Source: Saccharina japonica
Taxonomy: Eukaryota > Sar > Phaeophyceae > Laminariales > Laminariaceae
NCBI GenBank assembly: GCA_008828725.1
Contig: MEHQ01000605.1
Location: 1,121,067-1,185,066, forward strand
Reading direction: 5' to 3'
Length of the DNA: 64,000 bases
Part shown: positions 11,809 to 26,800 of the stretch, one piece after another
How positions within the stretch are numbered: position 1 is the first letter of the stretch
Layout of the letters: every line of letters starts with the position of its first letter
Notes under the pieces: model-generated
The model's input: the letters and a program-made list of their open reading frames with translations, nothing else
Database searches by the model: none
What the model was told of the DNA's origin: nothing
Position numbers and translations under genes: made by a program

Positions 11809-14800
11809 CTGAACATTGGGGCAAGGGGGGAATACACATTCGACAGGAAGGGCGACGGTCAGTGTGTCGACAACACATGCATGATCGACCACTCGATGTC
11901 GTAGCGAAAAAGGTTGACGGTTGGTGAGGATTGTGGCGAGACTCATGGCGTTACCCCCATAAAATTGCTTCTCGCGGGAAACCTGGTTACTTGCAATAGC
12001 TAAATCCTTCCGAATACCGTATTCATACAATTTGCTGGAGGTGGAACCGCAACTATTCCATCGAAAAGCCGCTACTGCGGCAGACTAAGCTTGACTCATC
12101 ATCGGCCATCAGGTTTAAACCCCGCGGAAGGATGCAAAGTATCACACACAGGATATTATGTCGCTTTGTGATACAGCGTACGTTGTGAACGTCACCCTGT
12201 GAGGCGCTGCCGACAAACGTAGACATAATACCTACGGGCGCTCGGTGCTCAGACAAAGGTACGCGTATGCCATGAAAACGCTCACATTGGCAATCCTCGA
12301 CTATCCCCAACCACCTCTCGGGGAGATAGGCAGAAACTACCCGTTCTTTAGATAATACCGTAGGCGTCAAAAACAATGAAAGACTGGTGCTACGGCAGGG
12401 GGGTCATGTATATAGGTGCTTGCTTTTCACCTGCATAGAGCCACTCGGCCGAGTGACTGATTTACTGCGTTGCACTCATGACCCTTTTTTCGTTTTTTGT
12501 TGTTGTTCTATATTCACCGCCATTGGAGGTTGTGTTACGTAACGCGAACCAACTATGTTTAGTTCAATTAGATTCGGACCGAGTGGCCAAAACCCGGTAG
12601 TGAAAATGGGGGTACCCCCCCTATCGTAGCACCAGTCGATTACATATTCGAACATTACGCCTACGTAGCCAAAGTGAAGGTGCCGATTCGCCGTCGATGG
12701 TGGTGATGCACTCATTTCACTGTGGAGGGATGGCCACTGTGATCGTATTTGATTTTTGCGGCAACATTTACTATCACGGCGACCGGGAACATCCCCCTAG
12801 GGTTTAATTGTAGAATTGCATGCACCTGTCCGCCCTTCACTTACAGGACAGAGGGGTCCCAACGATATCGTCGCTATCCCCGACACTCGTCTGTAGCCCC
12901 CCACCAACTATCAAATGCTCCCATCCGAGAAAAGTGTGTAAGACTCGGTTTCTGTTGGAGCATGTCCATAATCGTGTTATCGAGCCTTTGGCTCAAGGAA
13001 AACTACCTCGTACTGGATTGTATACCGTTGCAGTCGTAGGGGGGCGATTGTGCGGGGACCATTCGGCGATCAAGATCGTGGTCGCAATATATTATTGTAT
13101 TTAAACATGTTGCGGATACATGCGTGTAGGCGTTGCTGTAGTGCTGCAGACTCGGCAAACGTTCAAGCTGACGCACTTCGTACAATAGCGTCGTCCATGC
13201 CTAGGCATGTGTGATACGTCTCACGCGTCGGTATTTCATTTGATGTGAGCGTGCACAGGTCCACCGCTCGTGATATCGATAGCCTGGAGTTCGCCCATTG
13301 CATTGAATATACACAGTATGTCGATGTCTAGAACCCACCTCCGTGATGCTCAGAAACTCAGTGTCGGGCCTGGAGTCGTCGAGGCAAAGCGTGAGGTCGG
13401 CGGTTTCGTCGGAGTTGAGGTCGAACCCCTCGAATCCGTTCGTCGTACCGCTGGACTCAATCTGGCTGTGGAAATCACCATTGTCGAACACGTTGAGGAG
13501 ACGGGTCCTGTCCGTTCCCCTGTGGAAAGCGATGTTCATGCTGACGATGTCTTGGGGTTCGTCGAAGTGGTACTCGATGCAGCATTCTCCGTTTCCTTCC
13601 ACGAGGCGACCCCTGCACGACCAGCGAGAGTTGGCGTCGACACTTTTGTCTCGAGTATTGTCTGGCGTGCAGCCGTTCGGACTGCATCCAGACCCGGACG
13701 TCCTTTCGTCGAAAGCAGAGGCTTCGACTGTCACGGTAGTCCGTTCGGCGGCATCGACAAGAACTGCATTGAAGCGGGGCGTGGTGGTGGGGGGTGGGGT
13801 AGCCGGTGGGGGGGGGGGTAGCCGGGGGGGACATGAAAAGCGAGTCGCATGTGCCGGACAATTGCCCTGAGGGCGGAAAGGGGTATGCTGGCCCGTTCAG
13901 GTCCCATACTACACTCCACACTACTACGTGTCTATGAGTATTTACCACATGTTGATTGTCGACTCTAGGGTCGTCGCACCGGGCATACGAAAACATGGTG
14001 TCCAAATGCAGAACTCATGGGCACGACCGGAGCAACGCAGAACGACTATATGCTAGGAGACACATGAGCACGGGTAGAGGTGAATACTTCAGTTTTCTGA
14101 GGGCGGCCGATTAAAACTTGTGCTACGATAAAAGTAGTACCTTTTGACGTTTTTTTTGTTTCTGAATGACGGGGCTCCTTAACTCAAAATCGGTGGATTT
14201 TTTCAGTATTTTGTTGCAATATGTTTCATTTGTTTACGTTATAGGGCCCGAATTAACGAGTATAAAATAAATTCAATTTGGAAAAAAATAAAATAAAAAT
14301 TCGCTTTTCATTGGTCAACACACGCACCAGCACCAAATATTGGGGCATAATATTTGGTGCTGGTCCGTGTGTTGACCAATGAAGATCCTAATATTTGGTG
14401 CTGGTGCGTGTGTTGACCAATAAAAAGCGGATTTGAATTTTGTTTTTCCCAAATTGATTTTTTTTCTTCTTCGTTAAAACGGGCCCTTAGACCATGAAAT
14501 TTTTCATCGCGTAACACTCTTATTTCCATCCAGAAACAAACATGGTACACCTCTACCGCAGCATGCGTCTTGAGGAGATCTGGTAATCAACGAAAAACGA
14601 TTGTTGAGGCGAACAAGAATGCATGCTCCCAGCTGAACACTCTCATTGAAACAAAATGCAACACACTAATGAAATTCGGAATATTTTGGGGGATGAAGAG
14701 CGCCGTCATTTCAAACCACTTTTTCCCAAACAAACGCAATGCCAAGTGAACTTCGTGATCTGGAAGCTCGAGTTCCGCCCTTTAGGGCCCGTTTTAACGA

Positions 14801-17800
14801 AGAAAAAAAAGCAAAATTGAAAAAAAAAATCAAATCCGCTTTTCATTGGTCAACACACGGCACAGCACCAAATGTTATACCCCAAGATCATAATCTTTGG
14901 TGCTGGTGCGTGTGTCGACCAATAAAAAACAATTTTGATTTTTGGTTTTTTCCAAGTTGAATTCATTTTGTATTCGTTAATATGGGCCCTTTTTAGTACG
15001 CGATGTAGGATTCTTAAACCGCAAATATATTTGAGACACTACCTTTTTGTCGAGTATTGGATGCTTTAGGTATGCCTCCTGTGTATATAGTATTGCATCG
15101 GCTATAAAGCATCAAACCAACTAGAGCACCCACATACAACGTAACATGTGTAATTAATTGTTGCTGCCGTTCATTGCTGCCGGCCACTGCTGCATCCATG
15201 AGCGTATAACAATTAATTGTTGCAGAAATTACACATTGCTGCCGGCCACTGCTGCCAAGTCGGCTAGTGCTGGGTTGCATATACAAGTGACATTTCGTTT
15301 CAGCACTCCTGCTCGACCAAGGATGTGAAACAAACGCAGTGCTACGAAAGTTACACACGTTCAACCATCGGCGCAGCAATCGCTCACCTGACGATGGGCA
15401 CATAAACGCCCTGACGAGCTCGGAAGAAGATCCCACTGCGGCACGCGTCAAATCGCAAAGTGGGGGTAAATTTCACGAAACATGTACACGGTGTGAACGC
15501 GTTTGAATCGAAACAACAGGTATTCAGCTATTGGTGGTACTATACGGACCCTTGGCTTTCGTAAGACATGCTGCTGCTCCCCCCCCCCCCCGGGCGACGC
15601 AGGCTTCTACAGAGGTACACCACGTTTGTTTGAGCTCCTCACGTAAGGAGCTCAATACCTGCAGTAGTCTAAACACCAATTTTTGGAGGAATACAAAAGT
15701 GCGCCACGATGAAGAATCCCATTGCCCAAGTACAGAATGAGACATATCGCGACACAATACTTAAAGTACGACGAGTTCGGGTCAGGGAGCCCGATCATTC
15801 AGAAACAGTTTCAGACGAAACCGGCTACCCTTTTCCTACCACGCGCCACGCAGCTCCTGGCAGTAATACACCAGGCACTACTTCTACGCCCGATTATGTA
15901 ATGACGCATTGTGGGCTTGAAACCGGATCACGTGTGACTGAAACGCACGACGTATTGATGAACGACCTCCGTGTAGTGCAAATTAGGCCACTTGGGGGGG
16001 GGTACTGGCTGCCGCTTGAACGGGTTGGAACGCAAGCCACACAAACATGTAAAGCTCATGCTTGCATTGGAGGCACATGTCCCAAGCTTTGGGTGCGCAT
16101 AACACTGTGCGTGTCCATACCCTGACGGTTCACAGTGCTACGGACACTAAACCCCCGTACCTGCATAATGTATTGTGGCAGGTAGCTGGACGGGTGTTGA
16201 TCCATCATGCAATAGTTATATATATGTATAATATATTATATAAATATTCAAGTATCGTCCGCGACCACGGCCGATACTGTACCCCGAGGTTGTGAACGGG
16301 GCACAAAACAATAAATAGTATATATATGTGTATATCGACGCCACTTTTGCACTACTGCTGTTATAAGAGCTTGGGAAGCCCACCTACGGGCTAGTGGTTT
16401 GTACTCATGGAACGTCCATGAAAAACAGGCAAGTTGAACCTTTGTAACGCACCGCAGCTGTAGCCTTGCTCTCCTGCCTGGCACTCGCAGGCAACGCCGC
16501 TTTCGGTGCAAACCGGGAACTCCGGGCACTCTGCGCAAACATGCGAAAACATCCAACCGGGGGAGGGGGAAGGTCGTGTCACATAAACCCCAACGCACAG
16601 TGGTGTTTCCGCTTTGTGATATTAAAGTCATGACCATGAGAGCTCCTCTATAAAGCAACCATCGTTTACCACTATTTGGCTCTACAGTATGTTTTATGGG
16701 GGTGTAATGCATGGAAACCTTAGTCGGGTAGCTCAAACAAGTTGTCGTGTCACGTCATGTTCCCGGTTTGATACTAAGCGCCTCGTGCGAGAAGCTCAAA
16801 AAGGAAAACTCACCGACACAGCCATGCAATTGCTAAAACCGTAGTTTTTGAATCGACGATCTGACCTGCATGCATCGAGGTACATGTTGTATAATATGGT
16901 TCGAGTGCCGTGACGTTTGGCATCTTGACCGCGTTCATTGTAGGTCCAAGCTTGATTTTCGCGCTATTCTAATCCGTGCATTGCAGACCCACGCTTGATT
17001 GGCGGGTAATTTCCGAAGAAGGAATTATAGCGAAAGCCACGCCAAAATCGTAGAAATAGGTGTTTTGGTTGATAGAACCTCTTGAGCGATGCAATTTAGC
17101 CGATTGTACTGAAACGAATAGCGCTGCTGTCGTCTAGGCGTGGGCAACAAAGACATTCGGTGTTGGACTGATCATCAGTCGCGGTGCATGTACTGTGTAT
17201 GGCATGGTGCACGAATAAATCAAGCACCAACACTAGACAGTAAACCGTGCCCAGAAGGTATTTTAAGCTACCACTAATAGGCGCCCACTTTCAAAAAACA
17301 TATTTTCTCGGGGGATGCATCCGTATGACCTATTTTCAACACTGCTGATCGCCACAACTTACCGCATAGCGGGGGTCCCTCAAGCTGGTCCACCGTCGGA
17401 AACACTTGTGCAGAGTCGGGTCTGCAGTTCCACAGCACAACAACGCACGGGGGGGATATGTGTTGGAGGCAATCATTAGAGGGTTCCGTTCCTTGCAGTT
17501 CATTTCCTACAAGGTCGGCACGACTGGACGCAAAAACGTTTACGATCGCAGTACGTATTTCAAAATGATCGACACTTGTGGTGCTTGCCGTAGATTAAAC
17601 CATGACGCAGCTCCAATGTGTCCGGTAGATATCAATTTGCAGCACGACATACAGAAACTACCCTGGCGGAAATCCGGAGGTCTGTGCTCCATGTTCGTTA
17701 GGCTTAACAAACACCATGTGTGACACCTCTTGTCGTGGAGGCGCACAGTGTTTATGTTTCTGGGGGTGGTCGCTTGAGGAGCTCTATTCCTCGCACAAAC

Positions 17801-20800
17801 AACTACATTTGAAGGGAAAGGAGAGCGTTATACCCGATAAACAACACAATGGACTAACTATACAAACAAAACATACTGCAACGCAAAAAGGAAAGACCGA
17901 CAATTATTTGTTAAAGCACCCGATCGTTCAGAAAGAATTTCACCCCAAGCGTGTTACCTCTATCCTGTAGCACGCGTCGTTTGGCTAGCGGGCGATGAAC
18001 ACACGACAGTCAAACAGTTGTAGCCACATGGAGATTTGAACGATTTAAAACTTTCCTGGCATCAATCCGCACCAAAGACGCTTCGTCAAAACATATACCG
18101 GTAGCAGTGAAAAACCATCGGGTGCTCGACTCATAGTCAATCAATTTTCATGATATCCACTTACGCGGCAGGTATGCATTGGAGCCCTGGAGTCGATAGA
18201 AACTCCCTGCCGAAGGAAAGACAGACGGACGATTGCGGGTTGGGGCGATGTCGTACGTAAGCACAACTTGACAAAGAAAATAAAAGGGAGACATCGAGAC
18301 GGCATCGAATTAAACACGCGACAGACAGGGCTTGCGAAGGGTGTGTGGGTTTCATTTCGAGTGGTTTGTAGAAGAGTTTGGAGAGGATATCGGATATACT
18401 ACCGCATGACTCAAGCTGGGCATGTGTACATGTTCTGTGTCGAGGTCCAAACTAATGTTTAAAAAACAAACTCAGATGTCTGAGGGGTCACATCAACCGG
18501 TGATTTATTCTGCAAAGACCTACGCTGTGTCATAATTTGTATGTTCTCAAAAACCGACGTTCAGTTTACTACAGCTGATGTCCGAGGATCGCTACTGTGG
18601 AGTTCAACACTAACACCCATGTGTGTTGGAAATCAACTCCTCTGATGAAAGGGCAACTTCCAACTGAAGAACTACATGTATGTACTACCGCGTGGTAGCG
18701 CACGTTTGTCATCTACCGCGGAGAATAAATTGAACCGCGGCACAGGTATGTTTCCCGTTGGCAACGTGCCTGCTCGGTGCTTTCGGAAATGCGTGTCCGC
18801 ACCAGCAGCCGAGGGGACTACAGTGGAGCTATGACCGCAAATCGTGTTCGGCAAGAGATATGAAACGGACCAACACCAAAGGTGTTGGGCGCGATAAAGA
18901 GACGCGGTAGTACCACTAAAACCATCACTGCGAGAACTGCACCCGCCGACGGCGCCACAAACGGCAGTACACTTACAATGAATCCAGATCTGCCTGTGCT
19001 TGGAGCAGCCCCGCGGGCAGGGTGGTGAGCTGGTTGCCGCTTAAAAGCCTGGTTGTGGAAATACCGGAAACAACAAAATTAAAGCACAACGGTTCAGTCG
19101 CCCCTGCTATGTCCACTAGTACTCTCGAAACATTACCGTTCGATTGTTGATATTTTCTGACGCACACGTGGAAGATTAAATGAAGATCTGTACGTACAGG
19201 TCTGGTAAAAATTATCCGCACGTGGTGGCACCAGTAGACCACTTCGTGGTTAATACGCTTCCAGCTTTAGAGGCGTACCTGGGTCCCACCTCAGTTACCG
19301 AGATTATACGACATTATGCATCTCGGTTTTGGGAAACGTGGGTTTGTACGTACACATGTCGGCTCAGTTTCCTGAAATCCTCACGTTCTGAAGATCACGC
19401 CTGATCTATCAAATTAGCTAACTCCTTTAATCTACAGTTGCTTAGATATACCCCAAACAACTGTCTGCACCCTTATTGGGACAGGTATAACCAATGCAAG
19501 CATGACCATGGTGCCAATCATGGTCGAATGACAAAAAATAAAAACCAATCGCGACAGTTTTTGAAACAAGCTCTATGTCCTGCAACAGAGGGCTAAAAGG
19601 CAACGTACACAAGAAAACGTACTTGGAACCGTGCTCGGTGTAATGTCACGCCCAAATTATTGCAACATTATAGCCCATCTTCCAAAGCACGGTTTATCCA
19701 TTGGCGTCGCGGTCACAGTTTAAAGACACATGAAGGGGACCTCGTTGGAGCGATACCACACGCTATATTGGGCTCTCCCTTTGGGTAGTACTTGCTAGTG
19801 AAAATTCACTACCCTAGTTGCAGTGTTCTGGTCGCCCCCCGCACCGAACAGTGACTCGTGCGAGTCGTAACGCTGAGGTAGCTTAGTAACAGTGGGTTTG
19901 CCTGGCTCCTTTGAACAAGGGGGTCGTAAATAGTCAGAATAGTTTTGTTGGTGTCACCTTGGCCGAAGCGCATTGATATATTCTGCGTACGTACCACCTA
20001 TATCACTCACAACGCGGATAAGGAGGGCATGTCGTCGAAGATTCCTGTGGGCAAGGTGGCGATGTCGTTGTTAGAAATTACCCTGCATACGAAATTGATT
20101 AACCAGGTAGGCACGTGTGGACGATGCCGTCAGGGGCTTGAGCAGATGTCAATAGCGTGTATAATAAATATACGTGTACGATGTGGTTGCAGCAAGAAAC
20201 ACAACCTCTCACCTTCAGGCGATCACACAATATAACACGTTAAAGTCTTGACGCATGCTACGGTGGCAGAGGTGCACCGTGTATTCTTTTAAGGTGGTCA
20301 ATTGAGGAGCTTTATACCCCGACCCTAAGCAACTAAAAGCGTTACCCGATAGACAGCCCCATAGCCTAACTATGCCGTTAACAGTATTGAAACTGCAAAA
20401 TGAAAGACCGACAAAATTTGTGTTATGGAGCCTCGCCATGCAGAAAACGTTTCAGCCAAAAAAAGGTATACCTCTATCGTAGCACACATTTACTAGACTT
20501 AAAAATAAACACTACTACATGGCCGTGTGGACAAAGGCAAAACATCCGTGAAGAGAGTGTTTGCGTACGAGTTGTACTTGCACACGTTTCGTGTTTGTTG
20601 GGGAAGCGGCATTTCAAAGGATTTCCCTTCCATTAGTAACTTCAAATTACGTGTTTATGCCATAGATCGGAAATACTCGGTGTAATTCGATATTCATGAT
20701 AAACATTTTCGGGGCTATCGCAAAACACACGAAGAAGGCGTCCATGACACTTGTTGTTTTCTGCGATCCTACAAAGCGGCCTGAAAAAGCCTCTGCCAAA

Positions 20801-23800
20801 GTTACTCGAACAATTGTTCGAGCAAATTTGGGCCCTTGGGGGGAAAGTTACGGAAAATTACGTTTGCACCACTCTATGTTAGAGCTTGAAAACATAATTG
20901 TCATGCCTGTTGTACATGGCACGACGGAAAAAGTGAGGGCTGGATGTTGCTTTGTTTGTATTTACGCGCCAGTTACGATCAAAGTTGTCGGGACCCCCCG
21001 AAAACGCATAATATTGGGCCATGAGAACGTTAAACACAAAACAAACTTTGAATTGACCTGCCCTCAGTTTATCTACACTGCCGTAAACGATAACCGTGCC
21101 AAATGTTGTTTCTCAACGATCGAAAACCATATGACAAAGTTCCGACGACGAATGTTTTCGCCTCTCGCTGGATCCCGCTTCCAACTATTTCAGGGTTGCG
21201 ATTATTTCGGGGAACAGGTAAAACGATATTCCCGGTTAAACATAATCTAACTAAAATCGCATAGCAGTCGCTATGGTCACAGCAGAGCAGTCGCTAAGTT
21301 TCGCACTTTAGTTGGATGCTATCGTGTACCTGATATGTATGAGATTCAACCACATTCGCTACGAATCGCGTGTGTGGAAACTTTGTATCCGCTTTTGCAC
21401 TTTGATTTCCGAATGACTTTCTACAATTAGAAACCACCGCAGAAATGTTCACACAGCAGCCTGCCCATCGCGCTATATGCTACAGACCGACGATGCGTTG
21501 ATGGTGTATTCATACGCATTTGTGAGTCTTGTTTCAAAGCGGGACATTTTACAGACAAACACCACGAAAATGGGAAAGTATCGGTATTTTGTTAGAGTGA
21601 TCTCGCGTGGTCACTGAGCATATTTGTTTCAAAAGTTGATTTATAGAGCACTCACAGAGAATTCATAGAAGTGAGACCCTTGAACAGGTCAGCTGGTAGG
21701 GCCGTGAGTTCCATGTCCGCAATGTCCCTGGTTGGTCAATGTGGTGAGGGCGATTCATCAACATGTATCTCGGCGCACGGATAGACGACAGCGTGGATTG
21801 AAACAGTGATATACCATTCGAACAGGTTACCCACACCTTCGTAGGCAGGACATGCGCCGACGAGTGGTAAGCTACCATCAACTCGTCCGGGTGGGCCGTA
21901 AACCGTTTGCAGCGCGAACATCGATATCTCTAGGTGTCTCGTGGCCATACAGAGACCCCGGTGGCGTGTATAGGCACGAAGGGTTCCGTTTAGCTAGTGT
22001 CGACGGTGCGCGACGAAGCCCAGGTTCCGGGTACTTAATATTATCTCCCGAGCTCTGCAGCAATCATGCGAAGCACGTTCAAGATCAAACACTCTCGGAT
22101 GTACATCAAGTTTAATGAACAATTCAGACGGTGAATTGTGCGGTGAACGAGTCGCACGAACAACTTGTTTTCACTTTCTTGCATCCACCAACGAATGTTA
22201 TTCGTGTTTTCTCACAATGTGGCCAGGAGCGGTGTGTTTGCGAAGAGGTCGACCGACAGGGTGGTAATGGGATTTTCCTGGAGTTGCCTGGTTCCCAGTG
22301 GGGATGCGCATTCAAGATTTGCAAGCAAGGGTGTGAGTGGATGCGCGCGGACGATCATACGATTCCCGATGCGGTAAGCTAATAACAACTTACGTGCGTG
22401 TCGTCAATTTTCTCCCGCAATGCTCCGTCACTGAGCTAAATTGTTACGAACGGCGCGGTTGTGCGTTGATGTTGTTTTAAGCCATAATGCGGCATGATAA
22501 ACAAAACGACGGCGTTAGACGTGGCCATTGCATATGCTAGGATACATAAATGCACCTGCGACTAAGGTTCCCCTGCATACCGTTTAGATGAGCGCCAGAC
22601 CGAACATTTTCTCATTTTACTCTATCAAGTTTACAATTGGAACGGAGTGGGAGGGGGTTACATCAGCATCTTATCTTCCGAGATTGGATCACAAAACCGA
22701 GTGGCACCATATCTCATCAAGGAGCGGACTTTCAAACATTTGGTGGGTGCAGCGGAACGTACCCTCCCACGACGGCGCATATCGGAAAAAACAAAGTAAC
22801 ACTAGGCTTGAGACAGCACGTCAATTGGGTTGCCATTTGTATGGGCTGATCTACGACACTGAGAATGAGACATACGCATGAATCCCGCGCAATAAAATTG
22901 GTCATTTCTTAAACTTAACAGCAGTGGTTGGCCGCTTGTCAGAATGATTAGCACCTGTCACGTGCTCAAGGATGCAGTCATCACATTCTTTAAAAATCAC
23001 ATGAGGTTATATACACACTTCCTGAATTTTGCCCAAGTCGCACGCCGTTGGTGAAAATCATTATCACGATATTTTACATAAAAAAACAGTGGTTATAGGG
23101 GAAATAGTGGTTGTAAAGGAGACCACCGAGAGGGACAACGGGGCGTTATAATGAGGTGCGCCGGTGGTCGCATATTCAAGATGATATGCTGTAAAACACT
23201 ATTGATATATACTGTCAATACAATACTGAGGTTGCATACTGCCTTAGTCACGCCCCGAGAGGTATGTGCACCTAGACACTGGCCATCGCCACTCACAAGG
23301 ACCGCAGAGAAGGTGTACCATCGAAGACACCCGCCGGCAGGCTGGATAGAGCGTTTTCACTGAGCGCCCTGTTTTTAACGACGATTTAGGGTGATCAAGC
23401 AAAGAGGGAAATCGTCTGATACCACAAGATGCATAATAAAGGTTGCCGTCATACCGCAAGGTTCGTTGCCGTGCGTGCTGTATAAACTAAAGGGAGCATC
23501 TGGGACATGATGAAATGTCAACACTTCTAGCGATTGAACCCGACATCCATTGGCGGACATATGCGGTTTTCGGGAAAAGGGCGACGACGCACGTAGGGTA
23601 CAAATGTATCAGCTACATCACATTCTGCACATTTATCGCAGTCAATGATCAATTTCGTATCGTCCAGGCATTAGCCAAATACATCTCTTACGCGAGGGAA
23701 AATGTACAGTCGGGGTAGGCATGAAGGACTGTCGGATTAGTAATACCTACGTCGTACGTTTCGCAAATTGGCGTTTGCTGTACACACGCTAGGCACTGTC

Positions 23801-26800
23801 GGCACTCACAGGCTGTCTAGGTCCTCCAGTCCGTTGAAGAGGTCGGCAGGCAGGGTGCTGAGCTGGTTTATGTTTAGGCGCCTAGCGTGGTTCACAAATT
23901 ACGTCGAAAACAGAACTCGCGTTGGTGGAAGACGGGCCAAACCTTGACATGCTGCACACATGTTCATGGGGTTTGACCTCATCGATATATCAAAGGGAGG
24001 ATTTTTCGATCACAATACCGACTCAACGCACGAGTGTGAGCCCGACGTGCAACGGGCGGGGATGTTCGGCACACGAGCGGCGTGGTGATCCCTTTGCAGT
24101 GTTTCTGTTGCGCGCTTTTCCAAAGTGGATGGTAAGATGATAATTGTCGTTTTTGTAGCCGTCAATCTGGATCCCCATGGGGCTGACATTGAGCCGGACA
24201 CTCAAGGCCCTCATCTTATGTCGCCATGCGTGATCAATGAATTTCGTGTGCATCCAGCACACCGACACATGAAATAAGAGTTACTGCATAAGTGCCGCAT
24301 TCGCCAGCCACGTAAAAGAGCAATAGTTCACCAATTCGAAACAAATATAATATTGACAAAAAACCAAATCAACTAACTGCAAATCAGTGGGAAATGGAGG
24401 GGCGGCGGTGATGTTTGATGGTGGTGGGATGAACTCCCGCCTTTGGTATGGTGCGGCAACGTCAACTTCGCCATTGGCCCAGTGACGTAAAGCAAAAAAA
24501 AACAAAACACGGACAGTATTGCCAGCAGTATGTGACTGTGTCTGTAATGTGTTGATATCAATTTCGCTGGAAAGTTCTAATTAAAGTATGCCGCGACAAA
24601 ACGTAGTCACAAGAGTATGTGAGTTAATGTCTCACAATATATCGCCAGGGCACTTACAGTTCTTGCAATGCCGGCGTGCTCCTGAATATTTCCTCCGGGA
24701 GAGTTTCGATGTCGTTGCGAATAAACGACCTGTATGGAGAGAAACATCGTCGGCGCCCCATAACGCAAAACAATGTTTTTGAAAGACGCAAAGATAAGGC
24801 AACAAGGGCAGAGATGCGTGTGCTTCGTCAAGCATAGGTAGCTCACGTCGAAACCGACGTTGCACATTGCGCTTGCGCCGTGCCATATGCCACGTACAAA
24901 CAGTGCCTTACACGTATGAATTTCTTTACAAAACATGGCCTCGGTTTATAGACGGCAGTCCATCAACCTATATAATATCATGACCACGAGAAACCTTTAC
25001 TCTAAAGGTCGTGGTGTGTTGTTGTCCACAAGGTGAAAGTGTTGCATCGTATCAGTTCGCGATTACGGTCGACCCCCTGCGTATCGCCTCATGTCGGATC
25101 GACGCACGATCCATACGACAAGCAGCGGCGTGACTACTGTGTAATGAAGATCAACTCAACATCCATTGGGGCTTCCTCGTGTAATTGACCACAACCTGAT
25201 CCTGTGATTGATGAAACGAACTCTCTAACTAGGTAGCCGCATGTAACGCGATGTTCATCCAGAAGCTCGACCTAACTCGGCGAAATGTATCCGCTGGGGA
25301 ATATGCACGTGGACGTATCCATGGAGCTATTTGATACCAACAACCAACATTTCACCCACAAGCTTTGCAGGCTGAACAATCCGTCCAACATATCCGGCGG
25401 AAGTGAGACGAAGTCGTTCTGGTCAAGACGCCTGTTTGCAATGCGAGCATATTTATGTGCAACGGGTTTGGTTCTAAGATGGACGGAAAGTGGCGATGGG
25501 GATCATGGATCAGGGTCGAAAAGGGGAGTCTGTATCGCGGTTTCTGCTTGACATTTCGGCATGAACGATGAGGGATTTGTGATGTCAGTTTGAATCTTGC
25601 GAAGTCGGTGTTAGACGCATACATGCTGGTGTTATTGAAAACACAAGGGATACTTTTTTCCTTGAACCTGGTGCCAACCAAGGGGTTAATATGTGTAGCT
25701 GAATACAGTGTTCGCAGGGCGGGTTACTCGTTATCACGAATTGCCTGATCCCACACCCGTAGTCTCTCAGACCGCTACAAAGCCAGGACGGAGCACACGG
25801 GGAATCGAATAGCAATAAGTTGTTTTATTTCCTTTCTGCATCCCATTTGTTTAAATGCGTTCTTCTTTTCGCTCTTATACTTTGTTCGTAACTCCGATTC
25901 GGTTTACCTCTCCTTCCTCCCTACTACGGCACGTGCCTTGCACGCCAATCGTCATAATATATCAGCACTTTCTTCCCTCGTCGTTGACACCGGCAGAGTA
26001 ACGTACATATCCTTGGCGATGCTTATAGTACAATTTAAGGGTACGGCATATTCAGGACTGTTTCGAACGTAAAGCCAATATAACTATCAATGCCGCACCG
26101 ATGACGTAGCGGATGTAGCGGACTTACATGACTCGGCTCTAACCCTGCAGTATTTGGGAAGCTACGCGTCACATAAGTGGGTCAGACAAACGGCCTCAGG
26201 TGATATCGTATTAAAAGTATGCGTTTTGTTTAAACCGCCGCGCAATGTGTGCGGTGGGGAAATATAACTGAGAACGCGGGTAGCCTGGACCAAACGAGGT
26301 ACGCCGCTCACGAATCCGACGATAAGATTCAGCATGTATACCGTCACCGACTGTGATTTGTACTGAATACATCGCGGCGTTCGAAGTCCGCTAAACGAAA
26401 ATTGATGTATACACTACGGGAAACATAGTTACTTGCTGCCAAGCATCAACACTTGAGATAAAATCGTAAGTTTTCGTTTGAATTAAAGACGCCCCTGACG
26501 CACGATGCCGAGTATTTATTTGCCAATGACGCTGGACCAATTTCAACATGATACGTTGCGTGAATCACTCACAACTCGAGGAGCGTCTGGAGACCCCCGA
26601 AGATACCCTCCGGCAGAGTAGAAAACGAGTTGCCTCGAATGTCCCTGAAAGAGTGGTCGTTCACAAGGTGCGGTTGCGGCGAATATTTGTTGGATGTATG
26701 ATGTGATGTCATCGAGTAATCGATACGAACTATTATACATTTATATATTGGACGCAAGTGTGGCTGCAGTACTTTTCGGGGCGTCTGCTAAGCACCGCCG

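Noticed and set aside
13270..13870. Long plus-strand frames (183 and 175 codons)
   Set aside because: Shadows of exon 25, which matches the F5/8C family on the minus strand.
16816..16834. A 19-nt micro-exon (TTTTAG acceptor, GTGAGT donor) between exons 22 and 24
   Set aside because: The 59-nt exon at 17363-17421 gives the required 2-to-1 phase change and a Cys-rich continuation; the micro-exon does not fit the exon 24 acceptor.
26130..26150. 17-nt segment between an ACTTAC donor and a CTGCAG acceptor on the minus strand
   Set aside because: Too short, and phases do not fit the LRR exons on either side.
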